A stretch of 64,000 bases of DNA from Sphingomonas sp. TZW2008. GTDB taxonomy: Bacteria; Pseudomonadota; Alphaproteobacteria; Sphingomonadales; Sphingomonadaceae. A program made the position numbers and the translations under genes. Numbering within the stretch: the first letter of the stretch is position 1; the number at the start of each line of letters is the position of its first letter. The notes beneath the pieces were generated by a model. The model worked only from the letters and a program-made list of their open reading frames with translations, did no database searches and had not been told where the DNA came from. The stretch spans positions 124,983 through 188,982 of the forward strand of contig NZ_BDJB01000014.1 of assembly GCF_002117915.1 (NCBI RefSeq), given 5' to 3'. Shown one piece after another: positions 7,633 to 17,395 of the stretch.

Positions 7633-9825
7633 TCACCGGTGCAGCAGCGGCAGGATAGACGCATAATCGTCGCTCCAGCCGCTGTAGCCGGGAGAGTGAG
7701 CGAGGCTGACCCACCCGGTACCGATGCCGCGCAACTGCCGGATCGCGGCGGGATCGCGTGACAGGGCGATCCAATGCGATATCGACCCTGCCTCCTCGCG
7801 CGTCAGGGGACGGTCGACCAGTTGGATCGCGTGCCATCCACCTGCCGCCGCCGCGGCGGCGACCACCGGCGAAAGATCGAGATAGCGGTTCGAGATGTGC
7901 ACCAGCAACAGCCCCTTGGGCTGGAGCGCGCGGCCGTAATCGGCGAACGCCTCGCGCGTCAGCAGGTGGATCGGCACCGCATCCGACGAGAAGGCATCGA
8001 GCGCGAGGAGGTCGAAGGCACCGCGCGGCGCCCGCGCGATCGACAGTCGCGCATCGCCGAGCGTGATCGTCGCGTCGGGCGCGCAGGTGCGGACGAACGA
8101 GAACCGCGTCCGGGCCAGGTCGACCATCGTGGGGTCGATCTCGAAGAACGTCCAGCGCTGCCCCGGCCAGGCGTAGCAGGCGAGCGTCCCCGTCCCCAGC
8201 CCGACGACGCCAATGCGGCTCTCCGGCCCGTAGAGCGCGGGCGCGAGCGTCATCGCGCGGCCGACCCCCGAGGAGGGCACGTAATAGGTCGTCGGCGTCT
8301 GCTCGCGCGCCGGGCTGCCGAGCAGCTGGACGCCATGCAATGTGGTGCCGTGCGCCAGCGTGCGTTTGCTCGCCTGCTCATCGACGCTGTAGACGCCGAA
8401 ATAGCTGCGCGTGCGGATCGTACCGGCGAGCGAGATTTGGATCGCGGTGATCCCGCCGAACAGCAGCAGCGCGGTGCCGAGCACCATCATGTACGCGCGG
8501 CGTTGCCCGACCGTCAGCAATCCGACGATCGCGATCGTGACGAACACGATGCCGGTATGATCCTCGCCGAACAGCGCGTCCGGACCCCAGCGGCGCAGCG
8601 CGAGCAGCGCGGCGAGCACGATCGTGACGGCGACGAAGGCCGGTAGCCCACGGCCGCGGTTCCACAATGCGCGGACCGGATGCGCGAGGAACACCTGCGG
8701 CACCAGCGCGCCCGCCGCAAGGATCAGGATTGGATATTCCCACGTCCAGTCGAACAGCGCCGGCGCGACGAGCCCGGCGAACAGCCCACCAATCGCACCC
8801 CCGACCGACATCGCGAGATAGAAGCCCGTCAACCGCTCGGGCGCGGGGCGCAGCCGGTAGAGCGCGGAGTGCAGCGCGACCGACGCCATGAACAGAAGCA
8901 CGATCGCCAGTGCGAGCCCGAAGAACGGCTGGACCGAGAAGCCGCCGATCATCACGCCGCCGAACAGCAGGATCGTCACCGGGGCGATGCGCACGATCAG
9001 ATCGGCGACGCTGCGATCGTCGGCGAAGGCGATCGTGAAGCTGAGCAGATAGACCCCGAGCGGGATGACCCACAGCAGCGGCATCGCGACGATATCGGTC
9101 GTGATATAGGTCGATGTCGCGAGCATCAGCCCCGACGGCACGGCGGCGAGCGCGATCCAGTGCGCGACGCGCCATGGCCCGGCGGGGGTGGCAGCGACCC
9201 GCGCCGCCGGCTCGCTGGCGGCCGCTGCCGGGCCGCTGCGCGGCAGGCCGGTCGCGATCACCGCGACGAGCGCGACGAGCACCACGTAGCCCGCGCTCCA
9301 CAGCCAGCGCTGCCCCGCGACGGGCAGCAGCGGCTCGACCGCGAGCGGATAAGCGATCAGCCCGGCGAAGCTGCCGAGATTCGACGCGGCGTAAAGCCGA
9401 TAAGGATCCTCGTCGGGGCGGGCGGCGGCGAACCAGCGCTGCAACAACGGCGCCTGCGCCGAGACGATCACGAACAACGGGCCGATTGAGGCGGCGAGCA
9501 ACCAGGGCACCCACCATTCGGGCGCGATCCCTTCCGGCATCGGCCAGGCGAGCACGCCGATCGGCAGCCATAGCATCGCCAGCAAAAGCAGCGCGAGGTG
9601 AACGCCCGCCTGCTGCCGGACGGCGAGCCGCCCGAGGCCGTGTGCGTAGCCGTAGCCCGCAAGCAACAGCGCCTGGTACACCAGCATCGCCGAGTTCCAC
9701 ACCGCCGGCGCGCCGCCAATCCGCGGCAGTGCGATCCGCGCCACCATCGGCTGGACGAGGAACAGCAGGAACGATCCGGTCAGGATCGTCGCGACGAACA
9801 GCCCGCGGCTCGACCGCGCGATCAT
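7633..9825 (-). CDS. Multipass membrane protein with fused spermidine-synthase-like methyltransferase domain
   Basis: A 730-residue fusion. Roughly residues 1-460 contain a dozen or so hydrophobic segments, with charged loops such as AAARPDEDPYRLYAASNLG. Roughly 480-730 form a SpeE-type Rossmann domain with VVGLGTGTLACYA (cofactor loop), FFEIDPTMVDLA (acidic residue after strand 2) and LLALDAFSSDAVPIHLLT. This architecture is widespread in proteobacteria and its reaction is unknown; true polyamine synthesis is doubtful. The ATG at 9825 overlaps the stop of the upstream acetyltransferase (ATGA), so it is the last member of the leftward hemB-GNAT-GNAT set. The frame stays open far upstream of the ATG, but that part is antisense to nothing and reads as GNAT-gene shadow. 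Confidence 0.85.
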   Translation of the reverse strand: MIARSSRGLFVATILTGSFLLFLVQPMVARIALPRIGGAPAVWNSAMLVYQALLLAGYGYAHGLGRLAVRQQAGVHLALLLLAMLWLPIGVLAWPMPEGIAPEWWVPWLLAASIGPLFVIVSAQAPLLQRWFAAARPDEDPYRLYAASNLGSFAGLIAYPLAVEPLLPVAGQRWLWSAGYVVLVALVAVIATGLPRSGPAAAASEPAARVAATPAGPWRVAHWIALAAVPSGLMLATSTYITTDIVAMPLLWVIPLGVYLLSFTIAFADDRSVADLIVRIAPVTILLFGGVMIGGFSVQPFFGLALAIVLLFMASVALHSALYRLRPAPERLTGFYLAMSVGGAIGGLFAGLVAPALFDWTWEYPILILAAGALVPQVFLAHPVRALWNRGRGLPAFVAVTIVLAALLALRRWGPDALFGEDHTGIVFVTIAIVGLLTVGQRRAYMMVLGTALLLFGGITAIQISLAGTIRTRSYFGVYSVDEQASKRTLAHGTTLHGVQLLGSPAREQTPTTYYVPSSGVGRAMTLAPALYGPESRIGVVGLGTGTLACYAWPGQRWTFFEIDPTMVDLARTRFSFVRTCAPDATITLGDARLSIARAPRGAFDLLALDAFSSDAVPIHLLTREAFADYGRALQPKGLLLVHISNRYLDLSPVVAAAAAAGGWHAIQLVDRPLTREEAGSISHWIALSRDPAAIRQLRGIGTGWVSLAHSPGYSGWSDDYASILPLLHR

Positions 9826-10367
9826 TGCGGGCGATCGATGGTATAGTGGACGTGCCGGCGCAGCGGATCGCCTTCGGCGAGCGCGGGATGATCGAAATCG
9901 CCGTCGGTGACGCGGCGCATACCCAGTCGGATCATCAGCCCCCAGCTCTGCTCGTTCGCGGCAACGGTGATCGCGTGAACCCGCGCCGTGCCGCGATCCC
10001 ATGCACGTGCAAGACACGCCGCGGCCGCCTCGCGCGCGTACCCCTGCCCCCAGGCGTCGCGCGCTAGCCGCCAGCCGATTTCCGGCGCGTCGGCGATCGG
10101 CGTGCCCGCCGGCCCGGGCTTGATGCCGCAGAAGCCGATGAACGCGCCGTCGGCGCGGCGTTCGAGCGCCCAGAAGCAATCCCCCGCGGCGTCGGCGAGC
10201 GCGTTCATCCGGGTGACGGTGGCGGTGCAGGCCGCCACGTCCATCGGCGGGCCAAGGTAGCGCATCACCGCTGCGTCCTGCCCCATCGCGTGGAACGGCA
10301 CGACATCGGCATCGCGCCACCGCCGGAGCACAAGGCGCGGCGTCTCCATCACAATCGCCTCGGTCAC
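9822..10367 (-). CDS. GNAT-family N-acetyltransferase (RimJ/RimL-like), second of two
   Basis: A GCN5-related acetyltransferase of about 181 residues. It opens with METPRLVLRRWRDADVVPF, continues with ADGAFIGFCGIKPG, and has the acetyl-CoA-binding stretch EIGWRLARDAWGQGYAREAA and NEQSWGLMIRLGMRR, all typical of the RimJ/RimL branch. The GTG at 10367 overlaps the stop of the upstream GNAT gene (GTGA); ATG 10349 is an alternative giving 175 residues. It is clearly a paralogue of its upstream neighbour, sharing IGFCG(I/L)KPG and the GYAREAAAA block, so a tandem duplication is likely. The acceptor is unknown. Confidence 0.88.
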   Translation of the reverse strand: MTEAIVMETPRLVLRRWRDADVVPFHAMGQDAAVMRYLGPPMDVAACTATVTRMNALADAAGDCFWALERRADGAFIGFCGIKPGPAGTPIADAPEIGWRLARDAWGQGYAREAAAACLARAWDRGTARVHAITVAANEQSWGLMIRLGMRRVTDGDFDHPALAEGDPLRRHVHYTIDRPQ

Positions 10368-10930
10368 CGACGATCGATCCGATAGGTGACCGTCCGCCGG
10401 CGCGGGTCGTCGAGCGCGAACGCCGGGTGATCGAACGTCATCGCCGGATCGTGCCGCATGCCCAGCCGCGCCATCAACGCGCGGCTCTTCGCGTTGCGCT
10501 CGGCCGTGATCGCGACGATCGCCGGCTCGTCGCGCGTGGCCCAACCCCAGGCGAGCGTCGCGGCGGCTGCCTCGCGGGCATAGCCCTGCCGCCAGTAATC
10601 CGTTGCGAGCATCCATCCGATCTCGAGCATGCCAGCGATCGGCGTGTCGGATGCGCCGGGCTTGAGGCCGCAGAAGCCGATCGCCGCGCCGCCATCGCGC
10701 AGTTCGACCACACGGAAGCCGAGCGGCGCGTAGGCGGCATGGCGGGCAAGCGCCGCGTCGCTCTCGGCCGCCGATTTGACTGGGCCTAGATCCGCCATCA
10801 CTCGCGGGTCCGCCCACATCGCGTGCAGCGCGGCGCGATCACGCGGCTCGGGTACGCGAAGCATCAGCCGCTCCGTCACGATCGGGGCATCGTCGAGTGG
10901 CGGCATGATGGACAGACCCGCCGGGTTCAC
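10364..10930 (-). CDS. GNAT-family N-acetyltransferase (RimJ/RimL-like), first of two
   Basis: A 188-residue acetyltransferase with RLMLRVPEPRDRAALHAMW at the N-terminus, AIGFCGLKPGASDTPIAG, then EIGWMLATDYWRQGYAREAA for acetyl-CoA binding and NAKSRALMARLGMRH near the end. The GTG at 10930 overlaps the hemB stop as GTGA; an ATG at 10906 would remove eight residues. It is paralogous to the gene just downstream. The substrate may be a protein N-terminus, an amino acid or a small molecule, and the sequence does not say which. Coupling to hemB suggests co-expression rather than a role in haem synthesis. Confidence 0.88.
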   Translation of the reverse strand: MNPAGLSIMPPLDDAPIVTERLMLRVPEPRDRAALHAMWADPRVMADLGPVKSAAESDAALARHAAYAPLGFRVVELRDGGAAIGFCGLKPGASDTPIAGMLEIGWMLATDYWRQGYAREAAAATLAWGWATRDEPAIVAITAERNAKSRALMARLGMRHDPAMTFDHPAFALDDPRRRTVTYRIDRR

Positions 10931-11919
10931 GCGCCCAGCAGACGCGCGGCATGCACCGCATGATAGGTCAGCACCCCCGACGTTCCCGCGCGCTTGAACG
11001 CGGTCAGCGTCTCTAACACGATCGCGTCGCGATCCGCCGCGCCGGCCGCGACGGCCGCCTCGATCATCGCATATTCGCCCGACACCTGATACGCGAACAC
11101 CGGCACCTCGAAGCGCTGCTTCACTCGCGCGACGATATCAAGATACGGCAGCCCTGGCTTCACCATCACGCTGTCCGCCCCCTCGGCCAGGTCGAGCGCG
11201 ACCTCCCGCAGCGCTTCCTCGGCGTTGCCGTGATCCATCTGATACGTTGCCTTGTCGCCTTTCAGCAGCCCGCGACTGCCAACCGCGTCGCGGAACGGGC
11301 CGTAGAAGGCGCTGGCGTACTTGGCGGCATAGGCCATGATCTGGACGTTGGCGTGGCCGTCCGCCTCCAGCGCCGCGCGGATCGTGCCGACGCGCCCGTC
11401 CATCATGTCCGATGGCGCGATGATGTCCGCCCCTGCCGCCGCTTGGTTGAGCGATTGGCCGACGAGGATCTCGACCGTGGTGTCGTTGACGACATAGCCC
11501 GCCGCATCGACCAACCCGTCGTGTCCGTGCGCGGTATAGGGATCGAGCGCGACATCGGTGAGGATGCCGATATCGGGTACCGCCTCCTTCACCGCGCGGA
11601 TCGCACGGCATATCAGATTGTCGGGATTGAGCGCCTCACGCCCGTCCTCGCTGCGCAGATGGGCCGGCGTGTTGGGGAAGAAGGCGAGGCACGGAATGCC
11701 CAGCGCCTGCGCCTCGCGCGCGCGCGAAACGATGCCGTCGACCGACCAGCGCGACACGCCGGGCAGGCTGGCGATCGGCTCCTCGACGCCCTCACCCTCG
11801 GCGATGAACAGCGGCCAGATGAGGTCTGCCGGGGTCAGCGTCGTTTCGCGGTGGAGGCGGCGGCTCCACGCGGCGGACCGGGTGCGGCGTAGGCGTAGCG
11901 CGGGGAACGGGGCGTGCAT
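10927..11919 (-). CDS. hemB: Delta-aminolevulinic acid dehydratase (porphobilinogen synthase)
   Basis: HemB condenses two 5-aminolevulinates to porphobilinogen in haem, sirohaem and cobalamin synthesis. The protein has 330 residues, the family norm. The two active-site lysines are in YAAKYASAFYGPF and SVMVKPGLPYLD. The metal-site stretch reads TDVALDPYTAHGHDGLV, with Asp in place of the cysteines of zinc-type enzymes, so it is the magnesium-dependent alphaproteobacterial type. The ATG at 11919 gives the standard N-terminus (ALRLRRTRSAAWSRRL). It is divergent from the lipid kinase, with 76 bases between, and heads a leftward set coupled through four-base overlaps. Confidence 0.96.
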   Translation of the reverse strand: MHAPFPALRLRRTRSAAWSRRLHRETTLTPADLIWPLFIAEGEGVEEPIASLPGVSRWSVDGIVSRAREAQALGIPCLAFFPNTPAHLRSEDGREALNPDNLICRAIRAVKEAVPDIGILTDVALDPYTAHGHDGLVDAAGYVVNDTTVEILVGQSLNQAAAGADIIAPSDMMDGRVGTIRAALEADGHANVQIMAYAAKYASAFYGPFRDAVGSRGLLKGDKATYQMDHGNAEEALREVALDLAEGADSVMVKPGLPYLDIVARVKQRFEVPVFAYQVSGEYAMIEAAVAAGAADRDAIVLETLTAFKRAGTSGVLTYHAVHAARLLGA

Positions 11920-11995
11920 GCGTCCGCCTTGCGCCGCGGCGTTCGCCATCGCAAGCGTTACGGGGGCGAAACTGCCGCTCGCGCGTTTGGCGGGC

Positions 11996-12892
11996 ATGAA
12001 CGAGATCAAGTCCGCCGCGCTGGTCGTCAACGCCAAGTCCCGCAAGGGACAGAAGCTGTTCAAGCGTGCCTGCGCCCGCATGCGCGACCTGCCCTTTCCG
12101 GTGGACGCGCATGCCGTGAAGAACCCCGAGCATCTCGAGCGCACGGTGCGCCGCGCACTGGAGAAGAAGCCCGATCTCGTCATCCTCGGCGGCGGAGACG
12201 GGACGATCAGCGGGCTCGTCGACCTGCTCGTCGGGCACGACGTGATCCTCGGCGTGCTGCCGCTCGGCACCGCCAACAGCTTCGCGCGCACGCTGGGCCT
12301 GCCGCTCGGCATCGACGGGGCGATCGACGTCTTTCGCACCGGCGTCCCGCGGCGGATCGATCTCGGCATGATCGACGACGATTATTTCGCGAATTGCGCC
12401 GCGATGGGCCTCTCGCCGCAGATCGCCGAGACGGTGCCGCACAATCTGAAGAAGGTGTTGGGGCGCGTCGGCTATCTCGGCTGGGCGGGCGTGCAGTTCG
12501 CCAAGTTCCGCCCCTTCATGCTCACCGTTGACGATGGGACAGGTGAGCAGCGCATGCGCGTGGTGGAGGTGCGCATCTCGAACGGACCGTATCACGGCGG
12601 CACCTGGCTGGTGGACGAGGCGCACGTCGATTCGGGCAAGATCGTCGTCCAGGCGGTGACCGCGCGCTACAAGCGCACCTTGTTCAAGAACTGGTTCACC
12701 AGCTTCTTCGGGATGGAGGCGCGGCATCAGGATACGGTGACCTTCACCGGCTGCGATCTGAAGGTCGACACGCGGCCAAGCCTGCCGATCTCGATCGACG
12801 GCGAGGTGCTGGCGCATACCCCGATCCGCGCGAAGATCGCCGCCGGGGTGATCCGCGTGATGGTCCCCGCGCCCCCCGAAGCCGCCGCCTAG
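11996..12892 (+). CDS. Diacylglycerol kinase-family lipid kinase
   Basis: A 298-residue member of the DAGK/sphingosine-kinase fold, phosphorylating a lipid hydroxyl with ATP. Seen directly: AALVVNAKSRKG at the N-terminus, the nucleotide-binding LVILGGGDGTISGLV (about residues 60-75), LPLGTANSFARTLG, and the C-terminal beta-domain pieces ISNGPYHGGTW and PISIDGEVLAHTPI. The start at 11996 follows a stretch with no better ATG. Its 3' end overlaps the converging MATE gene by four bases. Diacylglycerol, undecaprenol or ceramide/sphingoid base are all possible substrates. A ceramide kinase (CpgB-like) role is conceivable in this organism but unproven. Confidence 0.85.
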   Translation: MNEIKSAALVVNAKSRKGQKLFKRACARMRDLPFPVDAHAVKNPEHLERTVRRALEKKPDLVILGGGDGTISGLVDLLVGHDVILGVLPLGTANSFARTLGLPLGIDGAIDVFRTGVPRRIDLGMIDDDYFANCAAMGLSPQIAETVPHNLKKVLGRVGYLGWAGVQFAKFRPFMLTVDDGTGEQRMRVVEVRISNGPYHGGTWLVDEAHVDSGKIVVQAVTARYKRTLFKNWFTSFFGMEARHQDTVTFTGCDLKVDTRPSLPISIDGEVLAHTPIRAKIAAGVIRVMVPAPPEAAA

Positions 12893-14346
12893 CTTACCGG
12901 CTTCAACTGGCCGGCCGGCTCGATATCCGCGTGGCTGCGTTCCTCGCAGTGATCCTCCGGCACCAGCAGCCCGCCTTCGCGCCAGCCGCCGTAGCGATAA
13001 TATAGCGCGGCGAGCGCGACGTTCGCCGCCGATCCGACCGGGAAGCTCCACCACAGAGCGTCGGATCCGAGCAGCGGCTGGAGCGCGAACGCGACGCCTA
13101 GCCGCACCGGGAACATCGCGATCGTCAGGATCGCGAGCGGACCCCACACCGCGCCGTTCGCGCGCACGACGCCGAACAGCACCATCGTGCCGCCGAACAT
13201 GATGAACCCCCAGGTGGCGAGCAGGTTAATATGCTGCGCGATCGGCAGCGCCGGGCTGCCGCCGGGAATGAACAGCCCGATGATCGTGGTGTCGAAGAGC
13301 AGCACCAGCGCCACCGTTACCCCGGTCAATCCGATGTTGTAGAAAAGGCCGGATCGCGTGATCCGCGCGACGCGATCCCATCGACCCGCGCCGATATTCT
13401 GCGCCGCCATCGCCGATACCGCCGCGCCGATCGCCATCGCCGGCATCTGCACATAACCCCACAATTGTTGGACAATGCCGTAGGCGGCGACGGTATCGAT
13501 GCCATTGCGGTTGACGAGGCCGACCATCGCCAGCGCGCTGGTCGACAGCACCAGCATCTGCGCACCGATCGGCAGCCCCTTGCCAACGATCGTGCGCACC
13601 AGCGTGCGTTCGGGCAGGATGTAGCGGATCTCCGCCCCCTTCAGCCGCAGCGGCAAATCGCGCCACGCGATCCAGCCGACCAGCGCGCCGAGCGCGACGA
13701 TGTTGGCGATCAGCGTCGCGGTGGCAGAGCCCGCGATGCCCATCCGCGGAAACGGCCCCATGCCGGCGATCAGCAGCGGATTCATCCCCGCGTCGATCAC
13801 CACGGCGAGCCCCATGAACCACAAGGGCGTCACCGAATCGCCCGTGCCACGCAGTCCCATGAACATCAGCACCAGCAGCATCGAGGCCGGCAGCGCGAGA
13901 AAGATGACGCGCAGGTAATCGAGCGCCGGGGTGAACGCATCGGCCGGTGTGGCAAGCGCGGTGAGGATCTGCGGCGCGAAGATCCAGCCAAGCGCGCCGA
14001 CGATCACCGATCCCGCGAGCACGAGGCCGATCGCCGAGCCGAACGCGCGCCGCGCCGCCTCGATGTCGCGCCGCCCCCAGCTCTGCCCGACGATGATCGT
14101 CGCCGCCATGCCGAAGCCGAACACCGCGCCGAACATCAGGAACATGATGATGTTGGCGTTCGAGGTCGCCGCCAGCGCCCCTTCGCCCAGAAAGCGCCCG
14201 ACCCAGATCGCGTTGATCGATCCGTTTGCCGATTGCAGCACGTTCGACGCCAGTGTCGGCAGGGCAAACATCAGCAGCGCCGATCCGATCGGCCCGGTGG
14301 TGAGATCGCGCTGGCCGGGGCGCAAATGGGGAACCGGTTCTTCCAT
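12889..14346 (-). CDS. MATE-family multidrug/sodium efflux transporter
   Basis: An inner-membrane cation-coupled exporter with 12 predicted transmembrane segments in 485 residues. MATE hallmarks include SANGSINAIWVGRFLGEGAL in the first half, FGFGMAATIIVGQSWG, LRGTGDSVTPLWFM and AVSAMAAQNIGAGRWDR. The ATG at 14346 follows a GGGGAG ribosome site; a GTG one codon upstream is also in frame. The C-terminal tail is charged and hydrophilic (DHCEERSHADIEP). Its 3' end overlaps the converging lipid kinase by four bases. The substrate cannot be read from the sequence. Confidence 0.92.
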   Translation of the reverse strand: MEEPVPHLRPGQRDLTTGPIGSALLMFALPTLASNVLQSANGSINAIWVGRFLGEGALAATSNANIIMFLMFGAVFGFGMAATIIVGQSWGRRDIEAARRAFGSAIGLVLAGSVIVGALGWIFAPQILTALATPADAFTPALDYLRVIFLALPASMLLVLMFMGLRGTGDSVTPLWFMGLAVVIDAGMNPLLIAGMGPFPRMGIAGSATATLIANIVALGALVGWIAWRDLPLRLKGAEIRYILPERTLVRTIVGKGLPIGAQMLVLSTSALAMVGLVNRNGIDTVAAYGIVQQLWGYVQMPAMAIGAAVSAMAAQNIGAGRWDRVARITRSGLFYNIGLTGVTVALVLLFDTTIIGLFIPGGSPALPIAQHINLLATWGFIMFGGTMVLFGVVRANGAVWGPLAILTIAMFPVRLGVAFALQPLLGSDALWWSFPVGSAANVALAALYYRYGGWREGGLLVPEDHCEERSHADIEPAGQLKPVS

Positions 14347-14719
14347 CACGCTCCCCTAATCCCCGGCGCCGGCATTGTTCCGGTCGCGATCCACCTTGCG
14401 GCACGTGCGCGGGCACGACAAGCCGCAACTGGATCGCGGCGGCAGGCGGGAACGCCGGCGCCGCCCCGGGAGCGCGCGCGCCAGCTTCAGTCGCGCGTTG
14501 CGTCGAGCCGTCGCATCGTCGAGGGCCGGCGACACGGCCGCGCCGCCTATCCGGATCGGCTACCGATTGGCGGGACGCCCGCGGCGGCGCACGGACGATA
14601 CCAATCTGTGCGAAGCTGAACCGGGGCGATGCGCGGCGACGCGCCACCGCGCACATCAGGCGCGATGGTGCAGTTGGCCCGCCATCGTCGTGAAATCGTC
14701 GGAAACGTTGCCCGCCGGC
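14347..14719. other. Intergenic stretch of about 370 bases between valS and the MATE gene
   Basis: No gene-like frame could be supported on either strand: open frames crossing it have Arg-rich, non-protein-like composition. On the minus strand the valS stop lies inside a hairpin, CCGGCT and AGCCGG around GGGCTA, which may act as a weak terminator. The right part is GC-rich without obvious repeats. Confidence 0.5.
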
Positions 14720-17395
14720 TTAGCCCAGCCGGTTAAGCGCAGCCGTCAACCGCTCAGCCTCCGCCGCCTTCTCGGCGTGGTCGGCGCGCGCCTTCTCGAC
14801 CGCCTCGGGCTTCGCGCGCTCGACGAAGCTCGCATTGCCGAGCCGGCTAGCGAGCGCGTTGCGCTCCTTCTCCGCTGCGGCGATCGCCTTGGCGAGACGC
14901 GCGCGCTCGGCGGCGAGATCGATCACGTCGCCCAGCGCGAGGCGGAAGGTCGCCTCGTCCACCACAACCTGCGCGGTCCCGCCGACGACTTCGCCTGGAT
15001 CGATCCGCGCCAGGCGCGCGATCGTTGCAGCGTTGCGATCGAGGCGTGCCTGCGTCTCGGCGTTCGCATCCGCCACCGCATAAGGCAGCCGCGCGCCCGG
15101 CGGCACATTCAGCTCGGTGCGGCTGGAGCGCACTTCGCCGACGAGGCGGATCAGCCAGTCGATCTCCTGCGCGGCGGCCGGATCGATCGCGCGTGCATCG
15201 GCCATCGGCCAGTGTGCGACGATCAGGTCATGATCGCGGTCGCTGAGCGCGTGCCACAGCTCCTCGGTGATGAACGGCATGAACGGGTGGAGCACGACCA
15301 GGATCTGGTCGAGCACCCAGCCGGCGACCGCTTTGGTCTCGTCATCGATCGAACCCTTGATGAGTTCGAGATACCAGTCGCAGAACTGGCTCCAGACGAA
15401 TTGATAGATCGCGTTCGCCGCAGCATCGAAGCGATATTCGCCGAGCGCGAGGTCGACCGACTGGATCGCCTTGATCGCCTCGCCGACGATCCATTTGTTG
15501 ACCGCAGAGGTTGCCGCCGGCGGCTCGAGCGTGGTCGATCCGCCGATGCCGTTCGCTTGGCAGAAACGACTGGCGTTCCACAGCTTGGTCGCAAAGTTGC
15601 GATACCCCTCGACCCGCTTCTCATCCATCTTGATGTCGCGGCCTTGGCTTTCCATCGCCGCCATGAAGAAACGCAGCGCGTCCGCGCCATATTTGTCGAT
15701 CAGGCCGAGCGGATCGACGGTATTGCCCTTGGACTTGGACATCTTCGCGCCGTCCGCCGCGCGGACCAGGCCATGCAGGTAGAGCGTCTTAAAGGGCACG
15801 TCCTTCATGAAGTGCATGCCCTGCATCATCATGCGCGCATCCCAGAAGAACAGGATGTCGAAGCCCGAGATCAACACGTCATTGGGATACCTCCCGCCGA
15901 GCGTAGGGTCGCTGTTCTCCGGCCAGCCCATCGTGGCGAAGGGCCACAGCGCGGAGGAGAACCAGGTGTCGAGCACGTCGGGATCGCGCGTGAGGGCGAC
16001 GCCCTCGCCCGCTTGCGCCTGTGCTTCGGCCTCAGTTTCGGCGACATAGGCCTTGCCGTTGGCGTCGAACCACGCCGGGATCTGATGGCCCCACCACAGC
16101 TGGCGCGAGACGCACCACGGCTGGATGTTCTCCATCCAGTTGAAATAGGTCTTTTCCCATGTCTTGGGGACGAGGCGGATCGCGCCGGACCGGACCGCCT
16201 CGATCGCGGGCTGCGCCAGCGTCTTGGCGTCGACATACCATTGGTCCGTCAGCCACGGCTCGATCACGACGCCTGAGCGATCGCCGAACGGCGTTTGGAT
16301 CGTGCGCGGCTCGGCGTCGTGCTCGACGCCTTCCTTGTCGACGTGCGGCACGAGCACCCCGTCGGCCTTCAGCCGCGCGACGACCGCTTTGCGTGCTTCT
16401 GCCGTCGACAGGCCGAGCAGATCGGCTGGGATCAGCCCGTCGGCCACCTGGACGATGTTCGCCTTGGCATCGAGCATGTTGAGCATCTCGCCGGCCTTCA
16501 TGCCTGCGCGCTTTCCCACCTCGAAGTCGTTGAAGTCGTGCCCTGGGGTGATCTTCACCGCGCCCGACCCAAGTTCCGGATCGGCGTGTTCGTCGGCGAC
16601 GATCGGGACCAGGCGGCCGGTGATCGGCAGGCGCACGTTCTTACCGATCAGCGCAGTGTAGCGCTCATCCGCCGGGTGCACCGCCACTGCCATGTCGGCG
16701 AGCATCGTCTCGGGCCGCGTCGTCGCGACCTCGATGAACCCCGAACCGTCCTCGAGCGGATAGCGCAGCCGCCAGAAGTTGCCCTTCACCTCGCGCGTCT
16801 CGACCTCGAGATCGCTGATCGCGGTACCGAGGCCGGGATCCCAGTTCACCAGCCGCTTGTCGCGATAGAGCAGGCCCTGGCGGTGGAGCTCGACGAAGAC
16901 CTTGAGCACGGCCTTCGAGAAGCCCTCGTCCATCGTGAACCGCTCGTTCGCCCAGTCCATCGAGCAGCCCAAGCGGCGCAGCTGGCCGGTGATCTGCCCG
17001 CCGCTCTCCGCCTTCCACTCCCACACCTTGGCGACGAATTCGTCGCGGGTGAAATCGGTGCGCTTCTGCTGGCGGAGCGCAATCTGCCGCTCGACCACCA
17101 TCTGCGTGGCGATGCCGGCGTGATCGGTGCCAACCACCCACAAAGCGTCCTTGCCCTTCAACCGCGCGTGGCGCGTCAGAATATCCTGCAGCGTGTTGTC
17201 GAGCGCGTGGCCGATGTGCAGCGAGCCGGTGACGTTGGGCGGCGGATTGACGATCGTCCACGGCTCCGCGCCCGGGCGATCGGGGCGGAACAGGCCATTC
17301 TCCTCCCAATGGCTGTACACGCGGGATTCGATCGTGGCGGGGTCGAAGGTCTTGGGGAGACTAGATTCGGAAAGCGCGTTCATTCCGCTGGCCAT
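14720..17395 (-). CDS. valS: Valyl-tRNA synthetase
   Basis: A class I aminoacyl-tRNA synthetase charging tRNA-Val, about 891 residues. It has the HIGH signature ([16 protein letters not shown], near residue 50), the editing CP1 domain with [17 protein letters not shown], and the KMSKS loop ([16 protein letters not shown]). The anticodon-binding region contains ASRFCQANG and the C-terminal coiled coil ([18 protein letters not shown]) is typical of ValS. ATG 17395 is used; ATG 17383 (MNALSESS) is equally plausible, and neither has a strong ribosome site. In many alphaproteobacteria valS directly follows pcm-tolC-popZ; here about 4.2 kb separates valS from the popZ-like gene. Confidence 0.96.
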   Translation of the reverse strand: MASGMNALSESSLPKTFDPATIESRVYSHWEENGLFRPDRPGAEPWTIVNPPPNVTGSLHIGHALDNTLQDILTRHARLKGKDALWVVGTDHAGIATQMVVERQIALRQQKRTDFTRDEFVAKVWEWKAESGGQITGQLRRLGCSMDWANERFTMDEGFSKAVLKVFVELHRQGLLYRDKRLVNWDPGLGTAISDLEVETREVKGNFWRLRYPLEDGSGFIEVATTRPETMLADMAVAVHPADERYTALIGKNVRLPITGRLVPIVADEHADPELGSGAVKITPGHDFNDFEVGKRAGMKAGEMLNMLDAKANIVQVADGLIPADLLGLSTAEARKAVVARLKADGVLVPHVDKEGVEHDAEPRTIQTPFGDRSGVVIEPWLTDQWYVDAKTLAQPAIEAVRSGAIRLVPKTWEKTYFNWMENIQPWCVSRQLWWGHQIPAWFDANGKAYVAETEAEAQAQAGEGVALTRDPDVLDTWFSSALWPFATMGWPENSDPTLGGRYPNDVLISGFDILFFWDARMMMQGMHFMKDVPFKTLYLHGLVRAADGAKMSKSKGNTVDPLGLIDKYGADALRFFMAAMESQGRDIKMDEKRVEGYRNFATKLWNASRFCQANGIGGSTTLEPPAATSAVNKWIVGEAIKAIQSVDLALGEYRFDAAANAIYQFVWSQFCDWYLELIKGSIDDETKAVAGWVLDQILVVLHPFMPFITEELWHALSDRDHDLIVAHWPMADARAIDPAAAQEIDWLIRLVGEVRSSRTELNVPPGARLPYAVADANAETQARLDRNAATIARLARIDPGEVVGGTAQVVVDEATFRLALGDVIDLAAERARLAKAIAAAEKERNALASRLGNASFVERAKPEAVEKARADHAEKAAEAERLTAALNRLG

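Noticed and set aside
9826..10320. Upstream extension of the SpeE-like membrane protein frame
   Set aside because: The extra 165 residues are the shifted frame of the GNAT gene; the true first membrane helix begins at ATG 9825, which overlaps the GNAT stop.
13231..14619. Open frame of over 1.3 kb on the plus strand opposite the MATE exporter
   Set aside because: Its translation is dominated by Arg, Asp and His with no hydrophobic core, and the opposite strand gives a complete 12-helix MATE protein.
14375..16276. Long plus-strand frame across the intergenic gap and valS
   Set aside because: Most of it is antisense to valS. The 14375-14719 part has shadow-like composition and no ribosome site.
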